Assembly (NCBI RefSeq): GCF_003931915.1
Contig: NZ_RSAA01000026.1
Location: forward strand, 1-64,000
Length of the DNA: 64,000 bases
DNA from: Saccharopolyspora rhizosphaerae
GTDB taxonomy: Bacteria; Actinomycetota; Actinomycetes; Mycobacteriales; Pseudonocardiaceae
Direction: 5' to 3'
Part shown: positions 28,069 through 36,427 of the stretch, piece by piece
Position numbering within the stretch: the stretch's first letter is position 1
How the letters are laid out: each line of letters starts with the position of its first letter
Notes under the pieces: generated by a model
Databases searched by the model: none
Told to the model about the DNA's origin: nothing
What the model saw: only the letters and a program-made list of their open reading frames with translations
Position numbers and translations under genes: made by a program

Positions 28069-28089
28069 GTTGAGCAGGGGTCGCTCAAG
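28069..28089. promoter_or_regulatory. HAIR operator 2 upstream of dnaK
   Basis: GTTGAGC-N7-GCTCAAG is a second HAIR element, 54 bases from the first centre to centre, so two HspR units could bind the same face of the helix about five turns apart. Confidence 0.85.
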
Positions 28090-28176
28090 CTTTCTGCCAC
28101 GCCAACGCGTGACCAGGTGCGGAGGTTCCCGGGGGCGCCCCTTCGTGACGCAGCCGACAGGCCCGGCGCGCCGGAC

Positions 28177-28216
28177 GAGGGGTGCGACCGGCCGCGCCCG
28201 TCCGATCGCACCCCTC
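28177..28216 (-). terminator. Terminator after the DUF4097 gene
   Basis: GAGGGGTGCGA (28177-28187) and TCGCACCCCTC (28206-28216) form a perfect 11-bp stem, 27 bases past the stop of the leftward gene. Confidence 0.6.
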
Positions 28217-28242
28217 CGCACCCCAGCACGAGCCCGAGGGAC

Positions 28243-29064
28243 CTACGAGCGGACGCGGATGTCCCCGCTCCCGCTGGAGAGCTCCAGGTGCCGCTCCGCC
28301 GCCGGGTCCTGCGCGACACCGAGTTCGACGTCACCGCTGCCGGTGCTGGACTCGACGCGGTAGCGCTCCGCCGGTACGGACAGGTCGATCTCCCCGCTGC
28401 CCGTCGTCAGCGCGGCGTGGCGCGGACGGGTCAGCCGCAGCCGGACGTCGCCGGACCGGCTCTCCGCGACGACGTCCTCGGAGCCGACCTCGCCGCTGAT
28501 GCCGCCGCTGCCGGTCTCGGCCTCCAGCCGCCCGTCGACGCGCTCCACGTCGATGTCCCCCGATCCGGTGCGCGCCTCGACCGGGCCGGACACGCCGCGG
28601 ACCGACACCGAACCCGAGCCGGTGCGCACGGCCACCGGACCGGCGATGTCGGTGATGTCGATGCCCCCGGAACCGACCTCGGCGCGCACCTCGCCCATGC
28701 CCGCCACCCGCAGCCGGCCGGAGTCCAGCGTTCCCGTCACCGGCACCGGCGTGGGCAGCTCCACCTCGTAGTCGACGTGGCACCTCGGGCCGCAGTCCGC
28801 GAGGACCAGCGTGCCGCCCTCCACCCGGTGCGCGGTGCCTCCTCCGCCGTCCCAGAACCTCGCCGAGCGGTGCTGCACGACCCGGCCGCTGCCACCCGGC
28901 ACGTGCCGGACCTGCACGTCACCGCTGTCCCCGGCCAGCCGGACGGCCGTGATGCGGTCCAGCTGGGTGGTCGCCTCCGACTCCGACCACGTCGGCCAGA
29001 GCAGGACAGCCCCGCCGGCCACCACCAGCACGGCACCCAGCACCGCGAGTCCCACGCGAGACAT
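28243..29064 (-). CDS. DUF4097-type beta-strand repeat protein, membrane-anchored
   Basis: The 273-residue protein has one N-terminal helix (LAVLGAVLVVAGGAVLLW) that may be an anchor or an uncleaved signal, then about 220 residues of short repeating strands built on the phrase TGSGD/VGSGGI (at least seven copies from residue 125 on). This predicts a beta-helix or stacked-strand adhesin fold, as in DUF4097. The ligand is unknown and such proteins are often near envelope-stress genes. It starts at ATG 29064 after GGGGGAAG and stands alone between the dnaK promoter region and a TetR gene. Confidence 0.88.
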   Translation of the reverse strand: MSRVGLAVLGAVLVVAGGAVLLWPTWSESEATTQLDRITAVRLAGDSGDVQVRHVPGGSGRVVQHRSARFWDGGGGTAHRVEGGTLVLADCGPRCHVDYEVELPTPVPVTGTLDSGRLRVAGMGEVRAEVGSGGIDITDIAGPVAVRTGSGSVSVRGVSGPVEARTGSGDIDVERVDGRLEAETGSGGISGEVGSEDVVAESRSGDVRLRLTRPRHAALTTGSGEIDLSVPAERYRVESSTGSGDVELGVAQDPAAERHLELSSGSGDIRVRS

Positions 29065-29175
29065 CCGGCTTCCCCCACTCCGCTCGCTCCTCTCCCCCCT
29101 CGCTACGGACGTTACTCAGGGCAGCCGCCGGAGCCATCGGGGAAATCCCCGGATCGAGCGGGTGATCAGCCGGAG

Positions 29176-29763
29176 TCAGCCCTGGACACCGAGGTGGTCG
29201 TAGGGCTGCATGAGGAAGCGCAAGACGGGTTCGAGGCGGTCGGCGGTGGGGGGTTCGTCGGCGATGAGGGCCTGCAGGAGCAGGCCGTCGATACCCGCGA
29301 TGAAGGCGGAGACGACGGCCTCGTCGCCCTCCCGGCCGCTGTTGACGTTGCCCCGGACAAGTTCGATCCAGCGCCGCGCGGCGGGCCGCAGGGCGGGCCG
29401 GCGGGCGGCGAGCAGGTAGAGCTCGTACTCGGCGATGGTGCGCTCGCGGTGCTCGCGGATCATGCCGACGAGCAGCTCGGCGACAGCGCGCGGCCACTGG
29501 GCGTTGTCCACGACGCGGTCGCGGACCGCCGTGATCTGCTCGACCAAGGCTTCGCACCCGTCGAGCAGGCTGGCGACCAGCAGGTCGTCGATGCCGTCGA
29601 AGTAGTAGGCGATCGAGGCGGGCGGGACCCCGGCCTCGCGGGCGACGTTGCGGTGGCTGACCGCTCCGACGCCGTCGCGGGCCACGACCCGCAGGGCGGC
29701 GTCGACGATCGCCCGGCGACGACGTTCTCCCTTCAGCCGCCGTCCGTCCGTGACCTCGGTCAA
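29176..29763 (-). CDS. TetR-family regulator of the adjacent SMR efflux gene
   Basis: The 195-residue protein has a TetR helix-turn-helix (AALRVVARDGVGAVSHRNVA, GVPPASIAYYFDGIDDLL) and a C-terminal ligand domain. Its only sensible start is TTG 29763, which overlaps the SMR stop as TTGA, so it is translated by coupling. It lies downstream of the pump gene. A 14-bp palindrome upstream of the pump gene is the likely operator. Confidence 0.93.
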   Translation of the reverse strand: MTEVTDGRRLKGERRRRAIVDAALRVVARDGVGAVSHRNVAREAGVPPASIAYYFDGIDDLLVASLLDGCEALVEQITAVRDRVVDNAQWPRAVAELLVGMIREHRERTIAEYELYLLAARRPALRPAARRWIELVRGNVNSGREGDEAVVSAFIAGIDGLLLQALIADEPPTADRLEPVLRFLMQPYDHLGVQG

Positions 29764-30083
29764 TGCGCGCCTCCCAGCTCCAGTGCCACGACCCCGCCGA
29801 TGATGAGCGCGATGCCCGCGACCTGGACCGCGGTGATCGACTCACCCAGGAACACGGCTCCGATGATGGCCACCAGCGCGACCCCGGCCCCGGCCCAGAT
29901 CGCGTAGACGACGCCGACGGGCAGGCCGAGCTTGAGCACGGCGCTCATCGCGGTGAACGCGACCGCGTAGCCGATCACGACCACCACCGAGGGCACGAGC
30001 TTGCTGAAGCCCTCGGAGAGCTTCAGCGACACCGTCCCCACCACTTCGCTGCAGATCGCCAACACCAGCAGCACGTACGCCAC
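29760..30083 (-). CDS. Small multidrug resistance (SMR) efflux protein
   Basis: This 107-residue protein has four transmembrane helices and the EmrE/QacE signature: the Glu in helix 1 (LAICSEVVGTVSLKLSEGF), the GYAVAFTAMS helix and the WAGAGVALVAIIG loop/helix. SMR pumps work as dual-topology dimers that exchange protons for quaternary ammonium compounds or guanidinium. The GTG at 30083 follows GAGGAGG. TetR follows with a 4-base overlap. Confidence 0.95.
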   Translation of the reverse strand: MAYVLLVLAICSEVVGTVSLKLSEGFSKLVPSVVVVIGYAVAFTAMSAVLKLGLPVGVVYAIWAGAGVALVAIIGAVFLGESITAVQVAGIALIIGGVVALELGGAH

Positions 30084-30105
30084 GAGGCCTCCTCGACAAC
30101 CATCA

Positions 30106-30119
30106 TGGGCGATCGCCCA
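30106..30119. promoter_or_regulatory. 14-bp palindrome, probable TetR operator for the SMR operon
   Basis: TGGGCGATCGCCCA is a perfect palindrome 23 bases upstream of the pump start, within the expected promoter or leader, and probably binds the TetR encoded in the same operon. Confidence 0.65.
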
Positions 30120-30136
30120 ACTTCACGAGCACACGG

Positions 30137-30153
30137 CTCCCCGGGCCGGGGAG
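30137..30153 (-). terminator. Short hairpin after the DUF1707 gene
   Basis: CTCCCCG and CGGGGAG form a 7-bp stem with a 3-base loop, 11 bases past the stop of the leftward DUF1707 gene. Confidence 0.45.
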
Positions 30154-30163
30154 GTGGACGGGA

Positions 30164-30550
30164 TCAGTCGCGCCGCTTGCGCGGACCCTCGATGGTCATC
30201 GCCACGACGACGGCCGCCCAGATGACGATCGGGAACGCGGGCCAGAAGAACGCGAGCTCCCCGGAGGCGACCGAGGTCACGCCCCAGATCGCGATCATGA
30301 CGACGGCGGCTCCGGCCCAGTCCCGCCACTCCTTGGAGAGCGTGGCCTTGTGCTCCTCGCGCGCAGCGACCTCAGCGGAGGGCTCGGGTTCGGGGAGGTC
30401 CTCGACGAGCGGCTCCAGCTCACCGATCGTCGTCGCGCCGTAGGCGCTGCGCAGCCGATCGTCGTACTCGGTGATGCTCAGCCGACCCTCGTCGAGCGCA
30501 GCGCGCAGCCGCTCGACCACGCGCTCCCGGTCGGCGTCGGAGGCGCGCAT
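30164..30550 (-). CDS. DUF1707 protein with two membrane helices
   Basis: The 128-residue protein opens with the DUF1707 domain (MRASDADRERVVERLRAALD, EYDDRLRSAYGATTIGEL), a SHOCT-like helical module, then a linker and two hydrophobic helices (DWAGAAVVMIAIWGVTSVAS, FPIVIWAAVVVAMTIEG). I chose ATG 30550, which has AGGGG just upstream and matches the usual family start. GTG 30583 is also in frame. Such proteins are common in actinobacteria and of unknown role, perhaps in envelope regulation. Confidence 0.85.
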   Translation of the reverse strand: MRASDADRERVVERLRAALDEGRLSITEYDDRLRSAYGATTIGELEPLVEDLPEPEPSAEVAAREEHKATLSKEWRDWAGAAVVMIAIWGVTSVASGELAFFWPAFPIVIWAAVVVAMTIEGPRKRRD

Positions 30551-30583
30551 GCGCCCCTCGTCCGGATCGACCACGGTCCTCAC

Positions 30584-30950
30584 CCCCAGTGCGGTTCACC
30601 CGAACGCGACACCCGGCCCGTCGACCACGTGGCGAAAATCGCACATCCTGCCGCCCGGTTCCCCTTGATCGAGAACGCCGACGCGGCCGAACCAGACGCC
30701 CGTCCAACGCGCCCCGGGCGTTCAACAGCGACAACTCCTGAACCACCCGGTACCGCGGACGGCCGTGCGCGGGTCGTCGCGACCCTCACAGTAGCAGAAA
30801 ACTGAACGACCGCCCAAGTAGTTTTTCGACCAAGGGTCTCGCAGAATCACCGTCTGTTCCCGAATTCACGCCCCGGCCCCCGTGGTTACCAGCGGGTAAC
30901 AGGGCGTACGCTCCCCAAACGGACAACCCCCGAAACAGGAGGCCGCGAGC
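30584..30950. other. Non-coding spacer upstream of etfD
   Basis: No gene is supported here. The stretch must hold the divergent promoters of the DUF1707 gene and of the etfD-like gene. Its last 20 bases supply an AGGAGG box eight bases before ATG 30951. I see no strong dyad. Confidence 0.55.
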
Positions 30951-33179
30951 ATGGGTGCTGTACAGATCACGCTTGGCGCGATCTCGGTCGCGCTCGGCGT
31001 CGTCGCGTGGAGCATGTTCGCCATGACCATCGCCCGATTCGTGCGGATCATCCGCCTCGGGCAACCCGACGGCACCCGGAACGGTCCGGCTCTGGCGCGT
31101 CTGGCCACGCTGGTCAAGGAGTTCGCCGCGCACACCCGGATGAACAAGTTCCGCAACGTCGGGATCTGGCACTGGCTGGTCATGTGGGGCTTCCTGCTCG
31201 GCTCCCTTGCCCTGTTCGAGGCCTACGGCGAGGTCTTCGTCCCGACCTGGGGCTGGCCGATCCTCGACCACCTGGCGATCTACCACTTCCTGATGGAGGT
31301 CCTGGGCGTCGGCACGGTCGTCGGCATCCTGGTCCTGATGGCGATCCGCCAGGCGAACCACCCGCGCCGCGCGGACCGCGTCTCGCGCTTCCAGGGCTCC
31401 AACTTCGCCTGGGCCTACTTCATCGAGGCCGTGGTGCTCATCGAGGGCATCGGCATCCTCGGTGTCCGCGCCGCCAAGGCCGCGCTGGGCGTGCACGAGA
31501 TGCCGCTGTGGGCCGAGTTCGTCTCCGGCCCGGTCGGCAGCCTGCTGCCGGCCAGCGAGGACCTGGTCTCGGTGTTCGCCTTCATCAAGCTGATGAGCGC
31601 CACCGTCTGGCTGATCGTGGTCGCCCGCACGATGACCATGGGTGTCGCCTGGCACCGCTTCAGCGCCTTCTTCAACATCTACTTCAAGCGCGAGGACGAC
31701 GGTGACGTCGCGCTCGGCGGCCTCAAGCCGATGATGTCCGGTGGCAAGCCGCTGGACTTCGAGGAAGCGGACCCGGACACCGACGTGTTCGGCGCCGGCA
31801 AGGTCGAGGACTTCTCCTGGAAGGGCTGGCTGGACTTCACGACCTGCACCGAGTGCGGTCGCTGCCAGTCGCAGTGCCCGGCGTGGAACACCGGCAAGCC
31901 GCTGTCGCCGAAGATGCTGATCACCCAGCTGCGCGACCACGCCTACACCAAGGCCCCGTACCTGCTGGCCGGCGGCAGCAAGGACATGGCGGGCGACGAG
32001 GTCGGCATCACCGGTGACGGCGCCGAGGAGAAGCTGGGCAAGATCGACGCGCTGGCGCTGGCCGAGGCCGAGCGGCCGCTGGTCGGTGGCCCGGAGGAGA
32101 TGGGCGTCATCGACCCCGAGGTCCTCTGGTCCTGCACCTCCTGCGGTGCCTGCGTCGAGCAGTGCCCGGTGGACATCGAGCACGTCGACCACATCGTCGA
32201 CATGCGCCGCTACCAGGTCATGATCGAGTCGAACTTCCCGACCGAGCTGGGCGGGATGTTCAAGAACCTGGAGAACAAGGGCAACCCGTGGGGCCAGAAC
32301 GCCAAGGACCGCCTCGCGTGGACCGAGGACCTGGACTTCGAGGTGCCGGTCTTCGACGGTGAGCTCGCCGAGGACGACGAGTACCTGTTCTGGGTCGGCT
32401 GCGCCGGTGCCTTCGAGGACCGCGCGAAGAAGACGACCCAGGCCGTCGCCGAGCTGCTGCACATGGCGGGCGTGAAGTACAAGGTGCTGGGCCCGGAGGA
32501 GACCTGCACCGGTGACCCGGCCCGCCGCGCGGGCAACGAGTTCATCTTCCAGATGATGGCCCAGCAGAACGTCGAGGTCCTGAACAGCGTGTTCGAGGGC
32601 CGCGAGCCGGGCAAGCGCAAGATCGTCGCCACCTGCGCGCACTGCTTCAACAGCCTTGCCAACGAGTACGGCGAGCTCGGCGGTGACTACGAGGTCGTGC
32701 ACCACACCCAGCTGCTCAACAAGCTGGTGCGGGAGAAGCGCCTGACCCCGGTCGCCCCGGTCGCCGAGGACGTGACCTACCACGACCCCTGCTTCCTGGG
32801 ACGGCACAACAAGGTCTACACGCCGCCGCGCGACCTGGTCGGCGCCGCGGGCGCGACCTTCCGCGAGATGCCGCGGCACCAGGAGCGCTCCATGTGCTGC
32901 GGTGCCGGCGGTGCCCGCATGTGGATGGAGGAGCGCATCGGCAAGCGGATCAACCTGGAGCGCGTCGACGAGGCCCTGGGCACCGCCCCCTCGAAGATCG
33001 CCACGGGCTGCCCGTTCTGCAAGGTGATGCTCTCCGACGGTGTGACGACCCGGAAGAGCGAGCAGGTCGCCAACGAGTCCGTCGAGGTCCTCGACGTCGC
33101 CCAGCTGCTGCTCAACGCCGTCAAGCGCGGCGACGAGCAGAAGGACGGCGCGGCCGAGGCCGAAACCGCGACCAGCTGA
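30951..33179 (+). CDS. etfD: EtfD-like membrane iron-sulfur oxidoreductase
   Basis: This 742-residue protein resembles Mycobacterium tuberculosis Rv0338c (EtfD), which reoxidises electron-transfer flavoprotein during fatty acid beta-oxidation and passes electrons to the quinone pool. It has about five or six N-terminal helices (residues 5-235, haem b-type nitrate reductase gamma-like), two 4Fe-4S motifs (CTECGRCQSQCP near 298 and CTSCGACVEQCP near 394) and two CCG-type domains (CAHCFNSL near 562, MCCGAGGAR near 648). AGGAGG precedes the ATG. No etfAB genes adjoin it, but a FadE5-like acyl-CoA dehydrogenase lies at 50646-52487. Confidence 0.93.
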   Translation: MGAVQITLGAISVALGVVAWSMFAMTIARFVRIIRLGQPDGTRNGPALARLATLVKEFAAHTRMNKFRNVGIWHWLVMWGFLLGSLALFEAYGEVFVPTWGWPILDHLAIYHFLMEVLGVGTVVGILVLMAIRQANHPRRADRVSRFQGSNFAWAYFIEAVVLIEGIGILGVRAAKAALGVHEMPLWAEFVSGPVGSLLPASEDLVSVFAFIKLMSATVWLIVVARTMTMGVAWHRFSAFFNIYFKREDDGDVALGGLKPMMSGGKPLDFEEADPDTDVFGAGKVEDFSWKGWLDFTTCTECGRCQSQCPAWNTGKPLSPKMLITQLRDHAYTKAPYLLAGGSKDMAGDEVGITGDGAEEKLGKIDALALAEAERPLVGGPEEMGVIDPEVLWSCTSCGACVEQCPVDIEHVDHIVDMRRYQVMIESNFPTELGGMFKNLENKGNPWGQNAKDRLAWTEDLDFEVPVFDGELAEDDEYLFWVGCAGAFEDRAKKTTQAVAELLHMAGVKYKVLGPEETCTGDPARRAGNEFIFQMMAQQNVEVLNSVFEGREPGKRKIVATCAHCFNSLANEYGELGGDYEVVHHTQLLNKLVREKRLTPVAPVAEDVTYHDPCFLGRHNKVYTPPRDLVGAAGATFREMPRHQERSMCCGAGGARMWMEERIGKRINLERVDEALGTAPSKIATGCPFCKVMLSDGVTTRKSEQVANESVEVLDVAQLLLNAVKRGDEQKDGAAEAETATS

Positions 33180-33192
33180 CGGCTCCGAGCTG

Positions 33193-33227
33193 AGAAGGGC
33201 GCCTCCCGCCGCGGGAGGCGCCCTTCT
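33193..33227 (+). terminator. Terminator after etfD
   Basis: AGAAGGGCGCCTCCCG (33193-33208) and CGGGAGGCGCCCTTCT (33212-33227) form a perfect 16-bp stem with a 3-base loop, 13 bases past the stop, followed by TCGTGT. Confidence 0.85.
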
Positions 33228-33246
33228 TCGTGTCAGCGGCCGGTTG

Positions 33247-33530
33247 TCAGCGGTCGCGAGGTCGGTCAGGGACCGCCACCAGGACTCGCCGGAGAAGGTG
33301 AGGAACGCCGGTGTTCGCGCTCGTCGAGCCCCTCGCCGCGGTTCCCTCTTCGAGCAACGCGACCTCGACGCGGGCCGCGCCCCCGCACCACGACTGCTCT
33401 TGCGCCGCCGGGCTCGTGGTTCCCGCACCGTCTCCCGTACGAGCAGTCGGGCACCCGCCGACTGATGAGCACAACCGGATCCTCGGGCGCTCACAGTGCT
33501 CGCCGCATCCGCTCGAAGGTCGACACGGTC
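33247..33530 (-). pseudogene. DUF397-like gene relic 1
   Basis: Read leftward in two alternating frames this DNA gives RRKSSRGAG, then CGGAARVEVALLEEGTAARG, then PAFLTFSGESWWRSLTDLA. In one frame these would form a DUF397 domain (consensus style WRKSSRSG...CVEVA...VAVRDSK...LTFS..W..FL). At least two indels interrupt it, and the usual start and stop are displaced. It aligns along its length with the relic at 33581-33823. DUF397 proteins normally pair with XRE/DUF5753 regulators in actinobacteria; none is recognisable next door. Confidence 0.65.
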
Positions 33531-33580
33531 CTCGACACCCACTTCGGCTGCGAGGCGGTGAGCGGCGCCCCTGCCGGACT

Positions 33581-33823
33581 TCAGCGGTCCGCGAGGTCGG
33601 AGAGGAACCGTCGCCAGGATCCAGCGGAGGAGGTGAGCACCCCGGGGCCCGGACTCTTGTCGAGTCCCTCACCGCCACGGCTGCTCCCGCGTAGGCGACC
33701 CGGCGCAACGTCACCGCTACGACTGCTCTTGCGCCCCTGGGGTTCCGGAAGCTCCACAGGTCTCGCGCCCTCACTCGTCCTGGCACTCGGCAGGACCTGC
33801 AGCTCCACTGTCGACAAGTCCAT
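33581..33823 (-). pseudogene. DUF397-like gene relic 2
   Basis: Leftward from ATG 33823 the frame gives MDLSTVELQVLPS and PQGRKSSRSGD, the neighbouring frame gives LRRVAYAGAAVAVRDS, and the first frame resumes with GVLTSSAGSWRRFLSDLADR and stop TGA at 33581-33583. Together they match a DUF397 protein broken by two compensating frameshifts. Compared with relic 1 it has kept the ATG and the stop. The pair looks like an old tandem duplication in decay. Confidence 0.68.
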
Positions 33824-34553
33824 GAATCGCGACAGCGCCACGAGCCGTGTCCGCATCACCGGAGGACCACCGATCGGTGGTAGCAGCACCGACTCATCGA
33901 ACACTGCGGAGCAGTGCAGTGGTGCTTCGACGTCGTGCAGGCGAGCCCGCCGACGCATCCGCGCGGCCCCTGCTGATCTCAGGACCCAGCACGCTCACGC
34001 CCTCGAACACCGCCTGAACACCGCCCTTCGTCGCGGACGGACTTCCAGGTCGTGCTACCCGCGATTCGTGATCCCGCAGGCGTGCCACCACGGTGTGGCC
34101 TTGACCGACCTGGTCAGGTCCACCAGGCCCGGTCCGTGTCCACCGTCGAGCGCACCTCGTGCACCGACGTGGGGACCTCGCCGGGCCGGTCTCCTCGCGG
34201 CTGAGGGCACTTGTCGACTTGTCGAGCGACGGCGGCGGCCTGCTCCCGGGCGAGCCCGGCGCGAGATGACGGCGCCGGAAGGTGGGGCTGCTGCCCACGA
34301 CGGTCGTGATCGCAGCGGGTACCGCCACCGGAACTTCCCTCGTGGTGATCCCGGTGGGGTGCTCCCGCCCGGACCACCGGCGGGGCCGCCCCAGGATCTT
34401 CGGCTTGACCGAGAAGAACATCGACGGAACGTCCCACCCCGACCACGTCCGGCTCTGGGGCGTGGAGCTGCGAACCCGAGCGGTCCTCCACTGAGGACGC
34501 CGACGAACGCTTCGGCCTGCTCGGCGCTCTCCTTCCCGTGAGGCACCGGAAAG
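33824..34553. other. Long stretch without a supportable gene
   Basis: Several frames stay open for over 100 codons here because the DNA is GC-rich, but none has the third-position GC bias, ribosome binding site or family resemblance of a real gene. Together with the two DUF397 relics to the left this looks like decayed coding DNA. I could not recognise what it once encoded. Confidence 0.5.
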
Positions 34554-34593
34554 CGATCGAGGGCGTTCCCCGCCCGGGGAACGCCCTCGATCG
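34554..34593 (-). terminator. Terminator after the sugar transporter gene
   Basis: CGATCGAGGGCGTTCCCC (34554-34571) pairs perfectly with 34576-34593 over 18 bp with a 4-base loop, 13 bases past the leftward stop. Confidence 0.85.
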
Positions 34594-34606
34594 ATCGCTG
34601 AGGAGG

Positions 34607-36010
34607 TCAGCTGCCCATCTCCTCCAGGGAGCGGCCGTTGGTCTCCTTCAGGTACTTGACCACGAACACCACCGACAGCGCCGCGAACGCCGCGTAGATG
34701 AAGTACGTGACCGGCAGGTTCCAGTCCCGCATGCTCGGGAAGCTCACCGTCACCAGCCAGTTCGCGACCCAGTTCGTCGCCGTGCCCAGTGCCAGCGCGG
34801 CGGCGCGGATGCGGACCGGGAACATCTCGCCCAGCAGCACCCACATCACCACGCCCCAGGAGGCGGCGAAGAACAGCACGAACGCGCTCGCCGAGATCAG
34901 CGCGACCACACCCCACTGCGGGGGCAGGACGGCGTCCTCGCCGACGACCTCGGCGAAGCTGAACGCCCAGCCGGTCACGGCCAGCGACACCGTCATGCCC
35001 ACCGAGCCGATCACCAGCAGCGGCTTGCGGCCGATCTTGTCGACCAGCGCGATCGCCACCAGGGTGCCGATGATGTTCACGATCGAGGTGAACAGGCTCA
35101 GCAGCAGCGAGCTCTCCTCGTCGATGCCGACCGAGTGCCACAGCGACGACGAGTAGTAGAAGATCACGTTGATGCCGACGAACTGCTGCAACGCAGCGAT
35201 CGCCATGCCGACCCAGACGATCGGCAGCACGCCGAACCTGCCGCGCAGGTCGCTCAGCTTCGGCTTCTGCTCGCCCAGCGCGGCCTGGATCTCGGCGATC
35301 TTGGCGTCCACGTCACCAGCTTCGATCTTGCTCAGCACGTCCCGCGCCTGGTCGACCTCGCCGGCCGCCACCAGGTAGCGCGGGGACTCCGGGATCGACG
35401 AGGCGACCACGAGGTAGACGATCGCCGGGATCGCCGCCACGCCCAGCATCCACTGCCACGCCTGGATCGGACCGAGCATCCCGGACGCGCTGCCGCCCGC
35501 GAACGCCGCCAGGCCGTAGTTGACCAGCTGGGACACCGCGATGCCGAGCACGATCGCCAACTGCTGCAACGCCGAGAGCCTGCCCCGGTACTGCGCGGGT
35601 GCCACCTCGGCGATGTAAGCCGGGGCGATCACCGAGGCGATGCCGATGGCGACACCGCCCACCACGCGCCAGATGGCCAGGTCCCAGATCGCGAAGGGAA
35701 CGGCCGACCCGATGGCGCTGATGATGAACAGCACGGCCGCCAGCTGCATGACCCGGATGCGACCGATCCGGTCTGCCAGACCACCCGCGATGCCGGCACC
35801 CACGGCCGACCCCAGCAGCGCCGACGACACGGTCACACCCGTCATCGCCGATCCGACACCGAAGTGCTCCTGGATCGCGTCGACACCCCCGTTGATGACG
35901 GAGGTGTCGTATCCGAACAAGAAGCCGCCGAGAGCCGCAGCTCCCGCGATCATCACCACGTGCCCGAGCTTGGCGGTTCCGCCCGAGGCACGCGTCTGCA
36001 ATGCGGACAT
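34607..36010 (-). CDS. MFS sugar porter (SP family)
   Basis: This 467-residue, 12-helix transporter has the sugar porter signatures GFLFGYDTSVINGG near residue 30, GGLADRIGRIRVMQLAAV (motif A), the PESPRYL motif after helix 6, QQFVGINVIFYYS in helix 7 and a C-terminal KETNGRSLEEM. These match glucose/xylose:proton symporters such as GlcP or XylE relatives. It starts at ATG 36010 after GGGAG. It stands alone with its own terminator. The particular sugar cannot be told from sequence. Confidence 0.95.
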   Translation of the reverse strand: MSALQTRASGGTAKLGHVVMIAGAAALGGFLFGYDTSVINGGVDAIQEHFGVGSAMTGVTVSSALLGSAVGAGIAGGLADRIGRIRVMQLAAVLFIISAIGSAVPFAIWDLAIWRVVGGVAIGIASVIAPAYIAEVAPAQYRGRLSALQQLAIVLGIAVSQLVNYGLAAFAGGSASGMLGPIQAWQWMLGVAAIPAIVYLVVASSIPESPRYLVAAGEVDQARDVLSKIEAGDVDAKIAEIQAALGEQKPKLSDLRGRFGVLPIVWVGMAIAALQQFVGINVIFYYSSSLWHSVGIDEESSLLLSLFTSIVNIIGTLVAIALVDKIGRKPLLVIGSVGMTVSLAVTGWAFSFAEVVGEDAVLPPQWGVVALISASAFVLFFAASWGVVMWVLLGEMFPVRIRAAALALGTATNWVANWLVTVSFPSMRDWNLPVTYFIYAAFAALSVVFVVKYLKETNGRSLEEMGS

Positions 36011-36427
36011 CGATACTCCCGCTTACCCACACGCCGATCCGCCCCGTTGCGGGATCGTTCCAGAGCGCCGGGCGGAGGGGATCGTAAGTTCTGAACCCGC
36101 ACTTGCCTTGTTCGATTCAGGGTGATCTGGCCCACCCAGGACAAATCTGCAGGCGACAGCACCTACCTGGGAAAACGTCACACCGACTGGGAACGCGCAG
36201 GGTCACCGGCCGGTTCCGCGCCGCATCCGCGCCCCACCCGCGCAACCACCCCGGGGCGCTCACTGCCGCGAAGCCGCTCTCGAGCCTGGGGCGGCGCCGG
36301 CCGCCCGAGCACTTCGTTCGACCTTCGCGCGAACGTCGACGAGGCTCCTCGGGCGTCGAAGTTCGCGAGAAGATCGACGGGGCCTGCGTGACCCGGGTGT
36401 TCGCCTGGGCAGCGCGACGGCCGGGGC
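36011..36427. other. Non-coding region upstream of the sugar transporter
   Basis: No gene is supported. It holds the leftward promoter of the sugar transporter at its left end. Near its right end it carries the palindrome TTCGCGCGAA (36324-36333) and a related GTTCGCGA at about 36361, members of the dispersed repeat family seen at 324-382 and 6835-6881. Confidence 0.5.

Noticed and set aside
30786-33542. A leftward open frame of over 900 codons opposite etfD
   Set aside because: Antisense shadow of etfD; low-complexity composition and no family resemblance. Only its first 100 or so residues touch the DUF397 relic, which is reported separately.
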